Positions 9,580 through 17,154 of a stretch of 22,041 nucleotides of DNA are shown one piece after another. A program made the position numbers and the translations under genes. The DNA is from Nostoc sp. CHAB 5834 (GTDB lineage Bacteria; Cyanobacteriota; Cyanobacteriia; Cyanobacteriales; Nostocaceae). The stretch covers positions 1 to 22,041 of the forward strand of contig JAIVFU010000104.1 in assembly GCA_020829485.1 (NCBI GenBank), read 5' to 3'. How positions within the stretch are numbered: the stretch's first letter is position 1; every line of letters starts with the position of its first letter. Below the pieces are notes generated by a model, which saw only the letters and a list, made by a program, of their open reading frames with translations, searched no databases and was not told the DNA's origin.

Positions 9580-10662
9580 TTACTCCAGCCCGTAGAAGCG
9601 AGCAGGGTTATCCCAAAGAATTTTTTGCACAGTTTTCATAGATAGCTGCTCTTGAAGTGCCGTCGCTTTCTCGACAACGTCCACGTTGTGATCCATGTGG
9701 GGGTAGTCAGAACCAAAAATCAAGTTATCGGAGCCAATATACTGAATAATTTCAGCAAGATAAGGCTCAGAAGGCTCTATTGAGATAAAACACTGGCGAC
9801 GGAAGTACTCTGAAGGCTTCATTTTGACATTGTGTTTAATCTCCCAATATAGGTTTTCGTATTCTTCATCAAGCCGCCACAGCCAGTAAGGTAACCAGCC
9901 ACAACCCGACTCCAGAAAACCCACCTTCAATTGAGAATGTCGCTCTAAGACTCCTCCTTCAATCAGTGTTAATAGTGCCATCATTTGCTCCATCGGATGA
10001 GAACAGGCGTGCATAGCAAAACGGGTATTAAATCGGTCTGCTCCCGTGGTTGGCAAGCGACTGTGGGTACCTTCATGCAGACCGACTGCTATCCCTAGTT
10101 CTTCACACTTTGTCCAGAATGGCTCATAGGCAGGGTCACTGAGTAATCGCCCCTTAACTGGGTTAGGGCGTAAAAAGACACTTTTCCAACCAAAATCCAC
10201 TATCCGTAGCAATTCTGGCACCATCTCTTCGGGAGCGTGAAGATTAATGGCTCCCACTCCTCTAAGAATTTCTGGATTATAGCTACAAAAATCTTTTAAC
10301 CAATTGTTATAGGCGCGGGTGAATGCCCCAGCAAGTTGCGGTGTCATTGTATCAATGGCGAATAGCCACAATCCGATAGTTGGATAGACAAAAGAAATAT
10401 CAACCCCCATTTGCTTCATTGCTTGGACATGAGACTTAGAGTCGAAGCCAGTAAGCACGGATATCGGGTGAGTTTGTGTGACTCGTTTAGCTCCTTCGCT
10501 GCGAACGCGATCAGAGATTTTTAGATAAATTTCTTTGCCCTGAATTTTATAGTCTAGCGACAGTGCAAAGCTTTTAAATGCAGGTTCAAGATACTTTTCC
10601 CACATGTCGTTTGGCTCATACACATGTGAATCTGCATCTATGATTTTATAACCGTTAAGCAT
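9580..10662 (-). CDS. Amidohydrolase_2 family metal-dependent hydrolase or decarboxylase
   Basis: The protein (360 residues from the chosen start) is a TIM-barrel amidohydrolase of the PF04909 type (relatives include ACMSD-like decarboxylases). Visible motifs: IDADSHVYEP near the N-terminus (the D-x-H metal motif), GLHEGTH and HACSHPMEQM in the middle, and FGSDYPHMDHN near the end with the conserved Asp. The substrate cannot be read from sequence. The open frame extends 31 codons further upstream to 10755, but that extension runs through a short dispersed repeat and the tail of the preceding gene, and the family starts at the DADSHV segment, so I chose ATG 10662. It follows the NTF2-like and YcaO genes on the same strand. 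A role in trimming or tailoring a YcaO-modified peptide is inference; bottromycin pathways use a different amidohydrolase subfamily. Confidence 0.85.
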   Translation of the reverse strand: MLNGYKIIDADSHVYEPNDMWEKYLEPAFKSFALSLDYKIQGKEIYLKISDRVRSEGAKRVTQTHPISVLTGFDSKSHVQAMKQMGVDISFVYPTIGLWLFAIDTMTPQLAGAFTRAYNNWLKDFCSYNPEILRGVGAINLHAPEEMVPELLRIVDFGWKSVFLRPNPVKGRLLSDPAYEPFWTKCEELGIAVGLHEGTHSRLPTTGADRFNTRFAMHACSHPMEQMMALLTLIEGGVLERHSQLKVGFLESGCGWLPYWLWRLDEEYENLYWEIKHNVKMKPSEYFRRQCFISIEPSEPYLAEIIQYIGSDNLIFGSDYPHMDHNVDVVEKATALQEQLSMKTVQKILWDNPARFYGLE

Positions 10663-10683
10663 GGCATCTAATTTAAATAATGG

Positions 10684-10712
10684 GCGTAGGTGTAGCCAGC
10701 CGTAGGCATCGC
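10684..10712 (-). repeat. GCGATGCC-type short dispersed repeat between two genes
   Basis: On the minus strand the 29 bases begin GCGATGCCTACGGCTGGCTA and end CACCTACGC, a version of the short dispersed repeats scattered through Nostoc-type genomes. It abuts the TAA stop of the NTF2-like gene exactly and ends 21 bp before the amidohydrolase ATG. It has no stop in the amidohydrolase frame, so it creates a false N-terminal extension of that gene. Confidence 0.7.
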
Positions 10713-11123
10713 TTATTCCAAAACTTTGGATGTAACTAAAGTATTGTCGTAGCAATAGAGATAAACAATTTTTTGCTCATCATTCAATTTAAAAACCCAG
10801 GCAGTATGATTAAAAGAAACATTTGATGGCTCTTTTTCTGGGATAAAAGTTTCTTCTAGCAAGACTACTACTTGTTTTTCCTCAGCAATGTAATCTTTTA
10901 TCAAAAAACTTTGAGTTACTTTTTCTTGCAACAGTTTTGCTTGTAACAACTGGAAAAATCTCTTAACTTCCTCAATACCTACAAACTTACCAAAAATAGG
11001 ATTAGCACTTGTACCAGGAATAAAAAATACAACTTGCTGATCTAAGTCTTCTAAAGGGTTTCCTTGACCTTGCAACTTGTTTTCGATCCAATCTTTAATA
11101 AACTGTTTGTTGTTTGCTGACAT
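10713..11123 (-). CDS. NTF2/SnoaL-like small protein
   Basis: The 136 residues fit the cone-shaped alpha+beta fold of NTF2-like proteins: an N-terminal helix (FIKDWIENKLQG), a segment DQQVVFFIPGTSANPIFGKFVGIEEVKRFFQLL typical of the SnoaL-like core, then alternating beta strands ending in WVFKLNDEQKIVYLYCYDNT. Members act as isomerases, cyclases, hydrolases or simply ligand-binding or dimerising partners; no catalytic residue set can be assigned here. Only 22 bp separate it from the YcaO gene upstream, so co-transcription is likely. It may bind a pathway intermediate or assist the amidohydrolase. The ATG at 11123 gives the usual family length. Confidence 0.75.
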   Translation of the reverse strand: MSANNKQFIKDWIENKLQGQGNPLEDLDQQVVFFIPGTSANPIFGKFVGIEEVKRFFQLLQAKLLQEKVTQSFLIKDYIAEEKQVVVLLEETFIPEKEPSNVSFNHTAWVFKLNDEQKIVYLYCYDNTLVTSKVLE

Positions 11124-11145
11124 ATTCTTGATATCTAAGTTACTA

Positions 11146-13554
11146 TTACATCCACATTGGAAAGGGGTTAAGTTGATTTTCCTTGAGCGGCTCTTCCAAC
11201 AAACCCAATTTCACTGGAACCTCATAAAGTCGTCCTGAACCTAAACGTTTCCACCAGTGGCGCAATCCTGGAACGATCACCTTGACCACCTTGAGTCCGA
11301 TATCAGGACGAGTTTGATCTAAAACTAACATTTCCATACCATGTTTCTCGACAATTCGCTGGCACATCTTGATATCTTCTAATAAGTCTTCGTTCCAAAT
11401 TTGCGGATAATCAGCACACACTTTTAACGAGACACTTTTATCAGAAGCTAAATAAGGCTCGTTTTGCAACTTAGCAGTTTTCCACCAGTCTATGGCTAGC
11501 TGATCTGAAAACACAGGATACTGAGTAGTGGCATTAGCATCATCGAATAAAACGTTAGGAAGAATCTGATGTACCTCAGTTAATGCTCTCCCAATGGCAA
11601 GCTTCGCGTCAAAATGGGCACCAAAGCCCAAAACGATGTCCTCGATATCTCTATCTGTTCTTCTAGAAATAGCAACGAAAGCAGGAATATTGAGATCGCT
11701 GGTTATATCCAAAACCCAGAGTTTGCGAGGAATTGTTTGGTAATAATTCTTTAATGCTTTAAAATACGGTTCATCAAAACTATCCAAATCGACACTCGGT
11801 CTTTGGATGCGGTTATACCACCATAAGGCTACACAATCCCGCTCCACTAACTCCATAAAACCTTGCAAAATTGCTTCTTCTATTGTGTTACCAGCAGCAC
11901 AGCCATTGGTATCAGCCCAACAATCAGGCTTGATGAGTTCAGGATAGCCATGATAGCAGTAAGCAGTTGGTAAATACTTAAATTCTTTATGGGTTAAAGA
12001 CCAAACAGGTGTCCACTTAATTTCTCTTTCCTCATCAAAGGGTTCTGGAACTTTTTGAAACCAATTAGAAAGGTTAGCATTCCATGAAACGCGGTTTTGG
12101 TATTGTTCTTGACTAAAATTCATACAAGCATTAGGATGAATAGCTTTATCTCCCATTTGTTTGTAGTTACCTATTTCCCATATTTCATCCCCTTGAAAAA
12201 CACTGGAATATCGCTCAATAGCTTCGCAGAAACCACTTGCTTTAGCTTGTTGGTCAGTTTTTCCTTTTCCTGCACTTCTACCAGAAAGATTTAAGCGTAA
12301 GGAGTCCAGATTGTTAAACATGGTCGCAAAGTGATGTTTAGCTATATAAGTATGGGTTAAACTATTCGCTCCTTGATCTATTTTTCTAAGTTCTCTGATA
12401 ACTCCTGTAATGGGACTAATATGATATTGATATTTATTGAGTGTTTCTTGAGGTGAACAACAACGGTGTCCACCATCGGTTGTAAAAGTTTTCTTTTGAT
12501 TTTTTAAAATAATTGGTTGAGGATTTCTAGTAAAACCAGATAATATTTTTCCACAACTAGGACACTGGGGACGCTTAACTAGCATGTGGTTTTGTATTTC
12601 TAGAGAAAAGGTATCATAAGTAACTAAAAAATTTTCTAGTCGTTTATTTTCTCCTAATAAAATCCATTTAAGAACTTCTGTTGCTACCATCCCTAAGGTA
12701 GTTTGCCAGGTATGAAGCGAATAAAGCGGAGGAATTATCGGTGTTGAAATACCTTGATATTTTTGGATAAATTCTTCAACAGGTCTATTGTTTCGTAAAC
12801 GTTGAGCTAGGCATTTCCAACATCCTGTTTTTCCGGGATGAAATATGGGGCCTATCCACACAACTGTTCCTACAGGTTTGACAAGCATCCAATGGCGTGA
12901 CAGATGCAAGGCTTCCTGATTGTAGGATTCTAAACCGTCTTGGAGATAGTCATCCGTTAAAACTACTTCTATATCTCCTTGATCTGACACTTTGATGTTC
13001 AATGATTCTAAAATAGTTTTAAATTCGGCAGTAGGAAGATTAGAACCAAAAGATTTCACTGCTACTTGAGTGGTTTCTAAACGGGTTTTTGCTTCTTTTG
13101 GCTCGATGTTCAGATATTCGCAAAAAATTGCTAAGTTAGAGGGCAATTGATTATCGCTTTCAACAATATAGCCCTTTTCTTCCATCTGCATTAAAGCATG
13201 GTAAACCTTAGCATGAGCATAAATGATATCCCAATTATTTACTTCTTTCGCTAGAATTTGTGGAACGATTTTATCAACAATTTCGTCAACGGTGTGATCA
13301 CCATCAATTAAATTAGTTAGCTTTTGATACAGATTTTGTTGAGGATATTCGAGGTTATTTAATAAAAATGATGTGAGAAAATTGGAGGTGTTGAATGTTA
13401 AATGATCATCAAGCAAAAGAGAATCTTTTTCCGATACAAGAAATATACCTTCTAATTCTAGAGTTTGAACATTAAAACGAGGGCTAAACTTAGGCTTATG
13501 TAACCTTGGCTTATTTAGTATTTTGTTTAGTATATTTTTATTTACTGCCTTCAT
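11146..13554 (-). CDS. Fused TOMM leader-binding/YcaO cyclodehydratase
   Basis: This 802-residue protein joins the two halves of a thiazole/oxazole-modified microcin (TOMM) cyclodehydratase. The N-terminal part (about 1-345) is the E1-like, leader-peptide-binding C protein with a zinc-type tetracysteine: C245/C248 in GCWKC and C331/C334 in CPSC. The C-terminal part (about 385-802) is a YcaO (D protein) domain: SGRSAGKGKTDQQAKASGFC EAIER (about 424-450), GNTIEEAILQGFMELVERD and the AIGRALTEVHQ helix, which together make the ATP/Mg site. The tail ends NPFPMWM, reminiscent of the proline-rich C-termini of active TOMM YcaO proteins. Such enzymes turn Cys, Ser or Thr of a precursor peptide into azolines using ATP. 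No dehydrogenase or protease gene of the usual type is nearby. The ATG overlaps the stop of a 20-codon ORF. Confidence 0.9.
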   Translation of the reverse strand: MKAVNKNILNKILNKPRLHKPKFSPRFNVQTLELEGIFLVSEKDSLLLDDHLTFNTSNFLTSFLLNNLEYPQQNLYQKLTNLIDGDHTVDEIVDKIVPQILAKEVNNWDIIYAHAKVYHALMQMEEKGYIVESDNQLPSNLAIFCEYLNIEPKEAKTRLETTQVAVKSFGSNLPTAEFKTILESLNIKVSDQGDIEVVLTDDYLQDGLESYNQEALHLSRHWMLVKPVGTVVWIGPIFHPGKTGCWKCLAQRLRNNRPVEEFIQKYQGISTPIIPPLYSLHTWQTTLGMVATEVLKWILLGENKRLENFLVTYDTFSLEIQNHMLVKRPQCPSCGKILSGFTRNPQPIILKNQKKTFTTDGGHRCCSPQETLNKYQYHISPITGVIRELRKIDQGANSLTHTYIAKHHFATMFNNLDSLRLNLSGRSAGKGKTDQQAKASGFCEAIERYSSVFQGDEIWEIGNYKQMGDKAIHPNACMNFSQEQYQNRVSWNANLSNWFQKVPEPFDEEREIKWTPVWSLTHKEFKYLPTAYCYHGYPELIKPDCWADTNGCAAGNTIEEAILQGFMELVERDCVALWWYNRIQRPSVDLDSFDEPYFKALKNYYQTIPRKLWVLDITSDLNIPAFVAISRRTDRDIEDIVLGFGAHFDAKLAIGRALTEVHQILPNVLFDDANATTQYPVFSDQLAIDWWKTAKLQNEPYLASDKSVSLKVCADYPQIWNEDLLEDIKMCQRIVEKHGMEMLVLDQTRPDIGLKVVKVIVPGLRHWWKRLGSGRLYEVPVKLGLLEEPLKENQLNPFPMWM

Positions 13555-13613
13555 ATCTTTAAGTAATTAGACATTTTAGTTGATACAGGATTTTTCAAGT
13601 AAATCAAGTACAT
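13551..13613 (-). CDS. Possible 20-residue upstream ORF coupled to the YcaO gene
   Basis: The sole ATG-initiated minus-strand frame of note in the 423-bp gap upstream of the YcaO gene starts at 13613 and reads MYLIYLKNPVSTKMSNYLKI, ending in a TGA that overlaps the YcaO ATG by 4 bp (ATGA). The overlap suggests coupled translation, either as a regulatory mini-leader or as a very short product. It lacks cysteine and a recognisable leader/core division, so it is a weak candidate for the missing precursor. It could also be chance. Confidence 0.25.
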   Translation of the reverse strand: MYLIYLKNPVSTKMSNYLKI

Positions 13614-13785
13614 GGGTTGGGTGCGGGAATGTTAAGAGCAAACGCCTTTAGAATTATCTGTACCTCACCAAGTTAGTTGCAATTTGCTGTATTTAATGCA
13701 CACCTTTTAATGATGCAAATGGGGGTTATATTATGCTGTATCGCCTGCCTTAATCAAAAAACCTAGATATTGCACCTAGTTTTTC

Positions 13786-13861
13786 GTCCGCCAATAAATT
13801 GATTGGCTCAAATCTCAAGTAAGCTAAAACTTAGTTGAGATTTGAGTCTGTTAAAGCGGAC
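13786..13861. other. Long imperfect hairpin in the gap upstream of the YcaO gene
   Basis: Nested inverted repeats: outer GTCCGC (13786-13791) with GCGGAC (13856-13861), then a perfect 12-bp stem CTCAAATCTCAA (13807-13818) with TTGAGATTTGAG (13835-13846), extended by TAAG/CTTA around a CTAAAA loop. CCAAT/ATTGG adds a small side stem at 13791-13806. No T run follows on either strand, so it is not a standard terminator. It may be a structured RNA, a fold-back repeat, or a palindromic operator. The rest of the gap 13614-13977 holds no gene that I can support. Confidence 0.5.
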
Positions 13862-13977
13862 TTTGGCTATGAAGGCGTAACTGAAGCTCAAGACTTACTT
13901 AGGGTAAGGTGCAAGATATTAGAAAGGGGAAATAAAAGAAATTAATTGACTGTTTTCTTCTAGACTAAAGATGTTCT

Positions 13978-14580
13978 TTAGGAAGTATAAACAGGGATAT
14001 AGTTACTCTCAGGACGAGGTAATTTATTCGTGGGATCTACTAACCATTTTTTAAGAGTATCGATCCATTTCACAAGGCGATCAATCTCTTCATCATTATT
14101 TGGATCTATATAGATGCGTACAGGATAAGGAACTTTTAAGTGGAATGTTAAGTCCATGCTCCTTAGATGAGTAGGCTCTATAGAAAGTCCGTCGATATCA
14201 AAGAGTAAATCTATTTCAAATATCTCATTTGCTCCGCTAAATAAATCTGTAAACTTGGGCAGTTTTTCGCCGTTTTGTTCAATCTGTTTATCTAGGATTT
14301 GAAATATCTCTTTATACTCTGTTCCTTTCAGAACCTCCTGTTTGAAGGTTTGTACTAAAGAATACTCCCACTCCTCGAAGCGATCGCCAGGTTTTGCAGC
14401 GATTTCTTTAAACTTTTCTTCCCCCCATTGACTAAGCAAAACTAAGGTCATTAAATAAGATAATAGGCAAGTTAATAGCAAGAAGTTTACCGAAAAAGGC
14501 TGATTCGCACTTCCAGATAGCTTCTCCTTGAGATGTTCAGCTAACTTATTACTAGACATTTCTTTTGGGAGTAATGGCAT
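13978..14580 (-). CDS. Hypothetical one-pass membrane protein
   Basis: I do not recognise this 200-residue protein. After a 28-residue polar head rich in Lys/Glu there is one clear membrane span at about 29-50 (FSVNFLLLTCLLSYLMTLVL), followed by a roughly 150-residue acidic domain with EIFEIDLLFDIDGLSIEP and LTFHLKVPYPVRIYIDPNN, which looks like a beta-rich soluble domain. The ATG at 14580 is supported by AAGGAT about 10 bases upstream. It lies 127 bp downstream of the vMAP/AAA-like gene on the same strand, and the two may form one transcript; nothing in it points to the RiPP genes. A HIP1 site is at 14380-14387. Confidence 0.6.
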   Translation of the reverse strand: MPLLPKEMSSNKLAEHLKEKLSGSANQPFSVNFLLLTCLLSYLMTLVLLSQWGEEKFKEIAAKPGDRFEEWEYSLVQTFKQEVLKGTEYKEIFQILDKQIEQNGEKLPKFTDLFSGANEIFEIDLLFDIDGLSIEPTHLRSMDLTFHLKVPYPVRIYIDPNNDEEIDRLVKWIDTLKKWLVDPTNKLPRPESNYIPVYTS

Positions 14581-14707
14581 TTGATTTCTATCCTTCTTTT
14601 CATAGGTTAAAAGCTTGTCTATTCTGTCTTGAATAAAAACTGTATTAAATCAACAATTTCCATTCAAAAAGTGAGACTTTTATCTCCAAGTCTTAATTGC
14701 AATTTTA

Positions 14708-16096
14708 CTACAAAATTGCAACACTCTTTTCATTTGATAAATGATTCTTAAAATACTGCTTATACAGTTGACAACTCGGTGTTGCTTGGCTGCCATCTAA
14801 CTTGATTAGCCCCATACTGTTTAACTTGTAAGCAATGATTGGTTCTAGTTGCACTGGTTCAGTAGAACTCATAACTTTATAAAGAGCAGCTTCTAGTTCC
14901 GGTTGTTGTTGTAAATTTGCCCAATGACGTTGTAGATGATAGGAATAAATTCCGGTATATCTGGGGGCTGTTTTTAGTATTTGCTTCAAAGTCATTTCCT
15001 TACGGCTTAGATGATATATTGCCGTGTGTATTAATGCTGGATGTCCTCCTACCATATCTATTAGTTGTCTAGCTTCTTCTCCATCGTTCCAGTCGAGTCC
15101 ATAGCATTGAGCTAGCTGCTGTACCTGCTCGAAACTAAAATTGTCTAACTGAATTGGTAGCCCTACATTAAAAGGTGACTGGTTTAGCTGCAAAGGAACA
15201 TAAATTTCTGTCGAGTGAACCACAATCAGGCGCAGCTTCTGCCAGATGAGCAGTCTTTTGGCTTCTTCATACCACGAACGCAACATCGGCAGAAAATCTT
15301 TTGCCACTTGTGGATGTTCAAAAATCTGGTTCACTTCGTCTAAAACCAAGACTACAGGAGAGTTGATTTGCTCTAGTAAATGCTTTCGGAAATATAATGA
15401 ACAGCTGACTTTGCTGCCGATATCTTCATCCCAATAGTCATCTAATCTTGGTTCAATTTGTAATTGGCGGCTGACATTAGCACATAGCCAGCGCAAAAAT
15501 AGATTCAATTCATTCAAAATTGAACTGTCAATCTGTTCCAAATTAAGACTTACAGTGCGGTAGCCTTGGGAGTCAGCATAGTTCAAAATCCTCAACAACA
15601 TTGAAGTTTTACCCATTTCCTTGGGAGCTTTTATCCGTACTAAGGCTCCTGGTTTAGAAATTTCTTCATAAACTCGTGTAGAAAGGGTAGAATTTTCAAT
15701 GTAAAAAGAGGAACCAAGCGGAACTGGGCCACTGGGGTAGCTAGGTGACGGTTTTTGGTCGGTATCAGGGAATGAGTCTACAGAATCTTGTTTTATAATC
15801 GTTCTTTTTAAAGTCGTACAGGTAGCATCAAGATAAGACTCCAGTAACACCCGGCAATTTTTTTTGGTAACACGACTACCGACGAGTTCGGTGAGTCGTT
15901 GACACAATTGTGGAGCAACAACGTTAGTAAAGTAGCCAGCACTATAGCCCCTCTCTTGAGCAATTTGGTGATACGTTTGATATTGCCAAATACCTTGCAT
16001 AATCAGAATTTCTGTATAATTGAGAGGGCGAATTTGCTTTTCAAGTAGCTTGCGATTAACAATTTCAACTAAAGGTTCGAGTTCTGTAGAATCCAT
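14708..16096 (-). CDS. vMAP-N-terminal helical domain plus AAA-like ATPase
   Basis: The 462-residue protein begins with a predicted helix-rich region (about 1-90: LNYTEILIMQGIWQYQTYHQIAQERGYSAGYF) matching the vWA-MoxR-associated-protein N-terminal domain found in many cyanobacterial NACHT/AAA proteins. From about 130 it carries an AAA-like domain (AAA_35 type): a GSSFYIEN entry, P-loop KEMGKTS (K163), Walker B VVLVLDEVNQIF, and a C-terminal winged-helix-like part. Such proteins belong to predicted conflict or signalling systems and probably act as oligomerising switch ATPases. I chose ATG 16096 because GAGAGGA lies 8 bases upstream; a start at 16123 would add nine residues and cover that site. 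It shares the AAA-like domain with the receiver-PAS protein 13 kb away. No WD40, CHAT or protease effector is fused. Confidence 0.82.
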   Translation of the reverse strand: MDSTELEPLVEIVNRKLLEKQIRPLNYTEILIMQGIWQYQTYHQIAQERGYSAGYFTNVVAPQLCQRLTELVGSRVTKKNCRVLLESYLDATCTTLKRTIIKQDSVDSFPDTDQKPSPSYPSGPVPLGSSFYIENSTLSTRVYEEISKPGALVRIKAPKEMGKTSMLLRILNYADSQGYRTVSLNLEQIDSSILNELNLFLRWLCANVSRQLQIEPRLDDYWDEDIGSKVSCSLYFRKHLLEQINSPVVLVLDEVNQIFEHPQVAKDFLPMLRSWYEEAKRLLIWQKLRLIVVHSTEIYVPLQLNQSPFNVGLPIQLDNFSFEQVQQLAQCYGLDWNDGEEARQLIDMVGGHPALIHTAIYHLSRKEMTLKQILKTAPRYTGIYSYHLQRHWANLQQQPELEAALYKVMSSTEPVQLEPIIAYKLNSMGLIKLDGSQATPSCQLYKQYFKNHLSNEKSVAIL

Positions 16097-16161
16097 GCAC
16101 TTATCCTCTCTGCTGTCCTGCACAAGAATTTATGTAATTACAAAAAAGGCTAGGGTGTATA

Positions 16162-16195
16162 TTAGGATAAGCTTCATATCCTCTTAATATCCTAA
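16162..16195. promoter_or_regulatory. Candidate operator upstream of the vMAP/AAA-like gene
   Basis: A perfect inverted repeat TTAGGATA (16162-16169) and TATCCTAA (16188-16195), with a further TATCC at 16177-16181, lies 66-99 bp upstream of the ATG at 16096. Three spaced copies of one hexamer (AGGATA/TATCCT) near a promoter suggest a repressor or activator site. The regulator is unknown. Confidence 0.35.
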
Positions 16196-16323
16196 ATCAC
16201 TTTCCAGTAATACTTTTGCTGATTATTATGTAATTTTATTAATTAATGCAGTGTGCAACTTAATCTTGTTAGACCTTGATTCATTGTGGCGTAAAGAGGA
16301 GTTTGAATGATTCCACAAGAATT

Positions 16324-16350
16324 TAGAGAAAGTTGCACATCGCGTTAATT
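16324..16350 (+). repeat. 27-bp dispersed repeat, copy 2
   Basis: This is the second copy of the repeat at 106-132. Ten of its bases (AAGTTGCACA, 16330-16339) also form a perfect inverted pair with TGTGCAACTT at 16252-16261, leaving 68 bp between, so the sequence may be the terminus of a small element. Confidence 0.55.
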
Positions 16351-16718
16351 ATATCGCTAATTTTCGATATTTTTTGATATAACTAGCTTAAGTTTGATCA
16401 TATTATTACATGAAAATTGATGCACCTCCCTTCGTTTGAATCATATTTTTTAACCGCCTTAAAGGTTATAGATTAAAAAGAGTAATTTTCCGTATCTTTA
16501 ATGCAAATATTATCGCTTTATAGCACTATTTGCAAGTTATATATTATTTTATAATTTTTTAAATATTTATAGCTCTAACTAGCTTTATAAAAAACCTTTC
16601 TTTATAGAGTTAAACTTTTTTAAGCATATCTTCAGAGATAATTGCTATTCTAATATGGAAAAAATTAATTTGTTTATTACTTTTATCTTAGCATTACCAA
16701 GGTAATTAGTTTCATAAA

Positions 16719-16812
16719 AATCTCATATAAAATCTCATTTAATGGCTTGAAACTTCATATATAATCTTAGCGATCGCTTTGAAATCTCATAAAAATCTCA
16801 TAAAAATCTCAT
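16719..16812 (+). promoter_or_regulatory. Five direct repeats AATCTCAT at helical spacing
   Basis: AATCTCAT occurs at 16719, 16731, 16783, 16794 and 16805, so centre spacings are 12, 52, 11 and 11 bp; both clusters end in the longer AAATCTCATTTAAT. Spacing of 11-12 bp places the copies on one face of the helix, as in sites for OmpR/PhoB-type regulators or plasmid iterons. A HIP1 site (16770-16777) lies between the clusters. The surrounding 16351-16978 is AT-rich and holds no gene that I can support. Confidence 0.45.
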
Positions 16813-16987
16813 TTAATATTCTGCGCTTTAATAAACATACGCTGTGATACCAGGCTGAACAAAAAAGTTAAAGCTTATTGTTTTACGTAAATAACCACGG
16901 TTAGTGGATCTTAAACCCTATTGGCAGGTGAATTCTAGCAGAGTGTTGAGTTTGAGAGAGCCGCCGCTAGCACAGAAAACATATACC

Positions 16988-17154
16988 GGGAGCAACGCGA
17001 AAAAGTGAGATTATCGTGAAATGAGCAGGGGGAGCATGGGGAGCAAAGATAAATTGTTAGTAATTTTTACTACCTGAATATCCCTGAATACACTTGTTTA
17101 TTTCTCTCCCCCTGCCTCAAAAGCTTACCCATCTCACAAAATCGCATTGCTCGT
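16988..17154. mobile_element. 167-bp MITE-like fold-back element with 9-bp target repeats
   Basis: The element starts GGGAGCAACGCGA and ends TTGCTCGT; its first 24 bases match the reverse complement of its last 24 at 17 of the inner 22 positions, with perfect GTGAGAT/ATCTCAC. Pairing resumes inside with CAGGGGGAG (17026-17034) and CTCCCCCTG (17106-17114). ACATATACC flanks it directly at 16979-16987 and 17155-17163, as expected for a 9-bp target duplication. It has no coding capacity, so it would need a transposase in trans. Family not determined. Confidence 0.65.

Noticed and set aside
10663..10755. 31-residue N-terminal extension of the amidohydrolase
   Set aside because: It is translated dispersed repeat plus the end of the preceding gene; the family begins at the DADSHV segment.
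13710..13766. 18-codon + strand ORF with four cysteines (ILCCIACL) as a RiPP precursor
   Set aside because: It is on the opposite strand to the YcaO gene, has no leader-like part and no ribosome site; cysteine clustering in so short a frame is easily chance.
16307..16348. 13-codon + strand ORF with a good AGGAG site
   Set aside because: It overlaps the 27-bp dispersed repeat and is too short to support as a gene.
16719..16812. CRISPR array
   Set aside because: The repeats are 8 bp with 3-4 bp gaps, far from the repeat/spacer sizes of CRISPR, and no cas gene is nearby.
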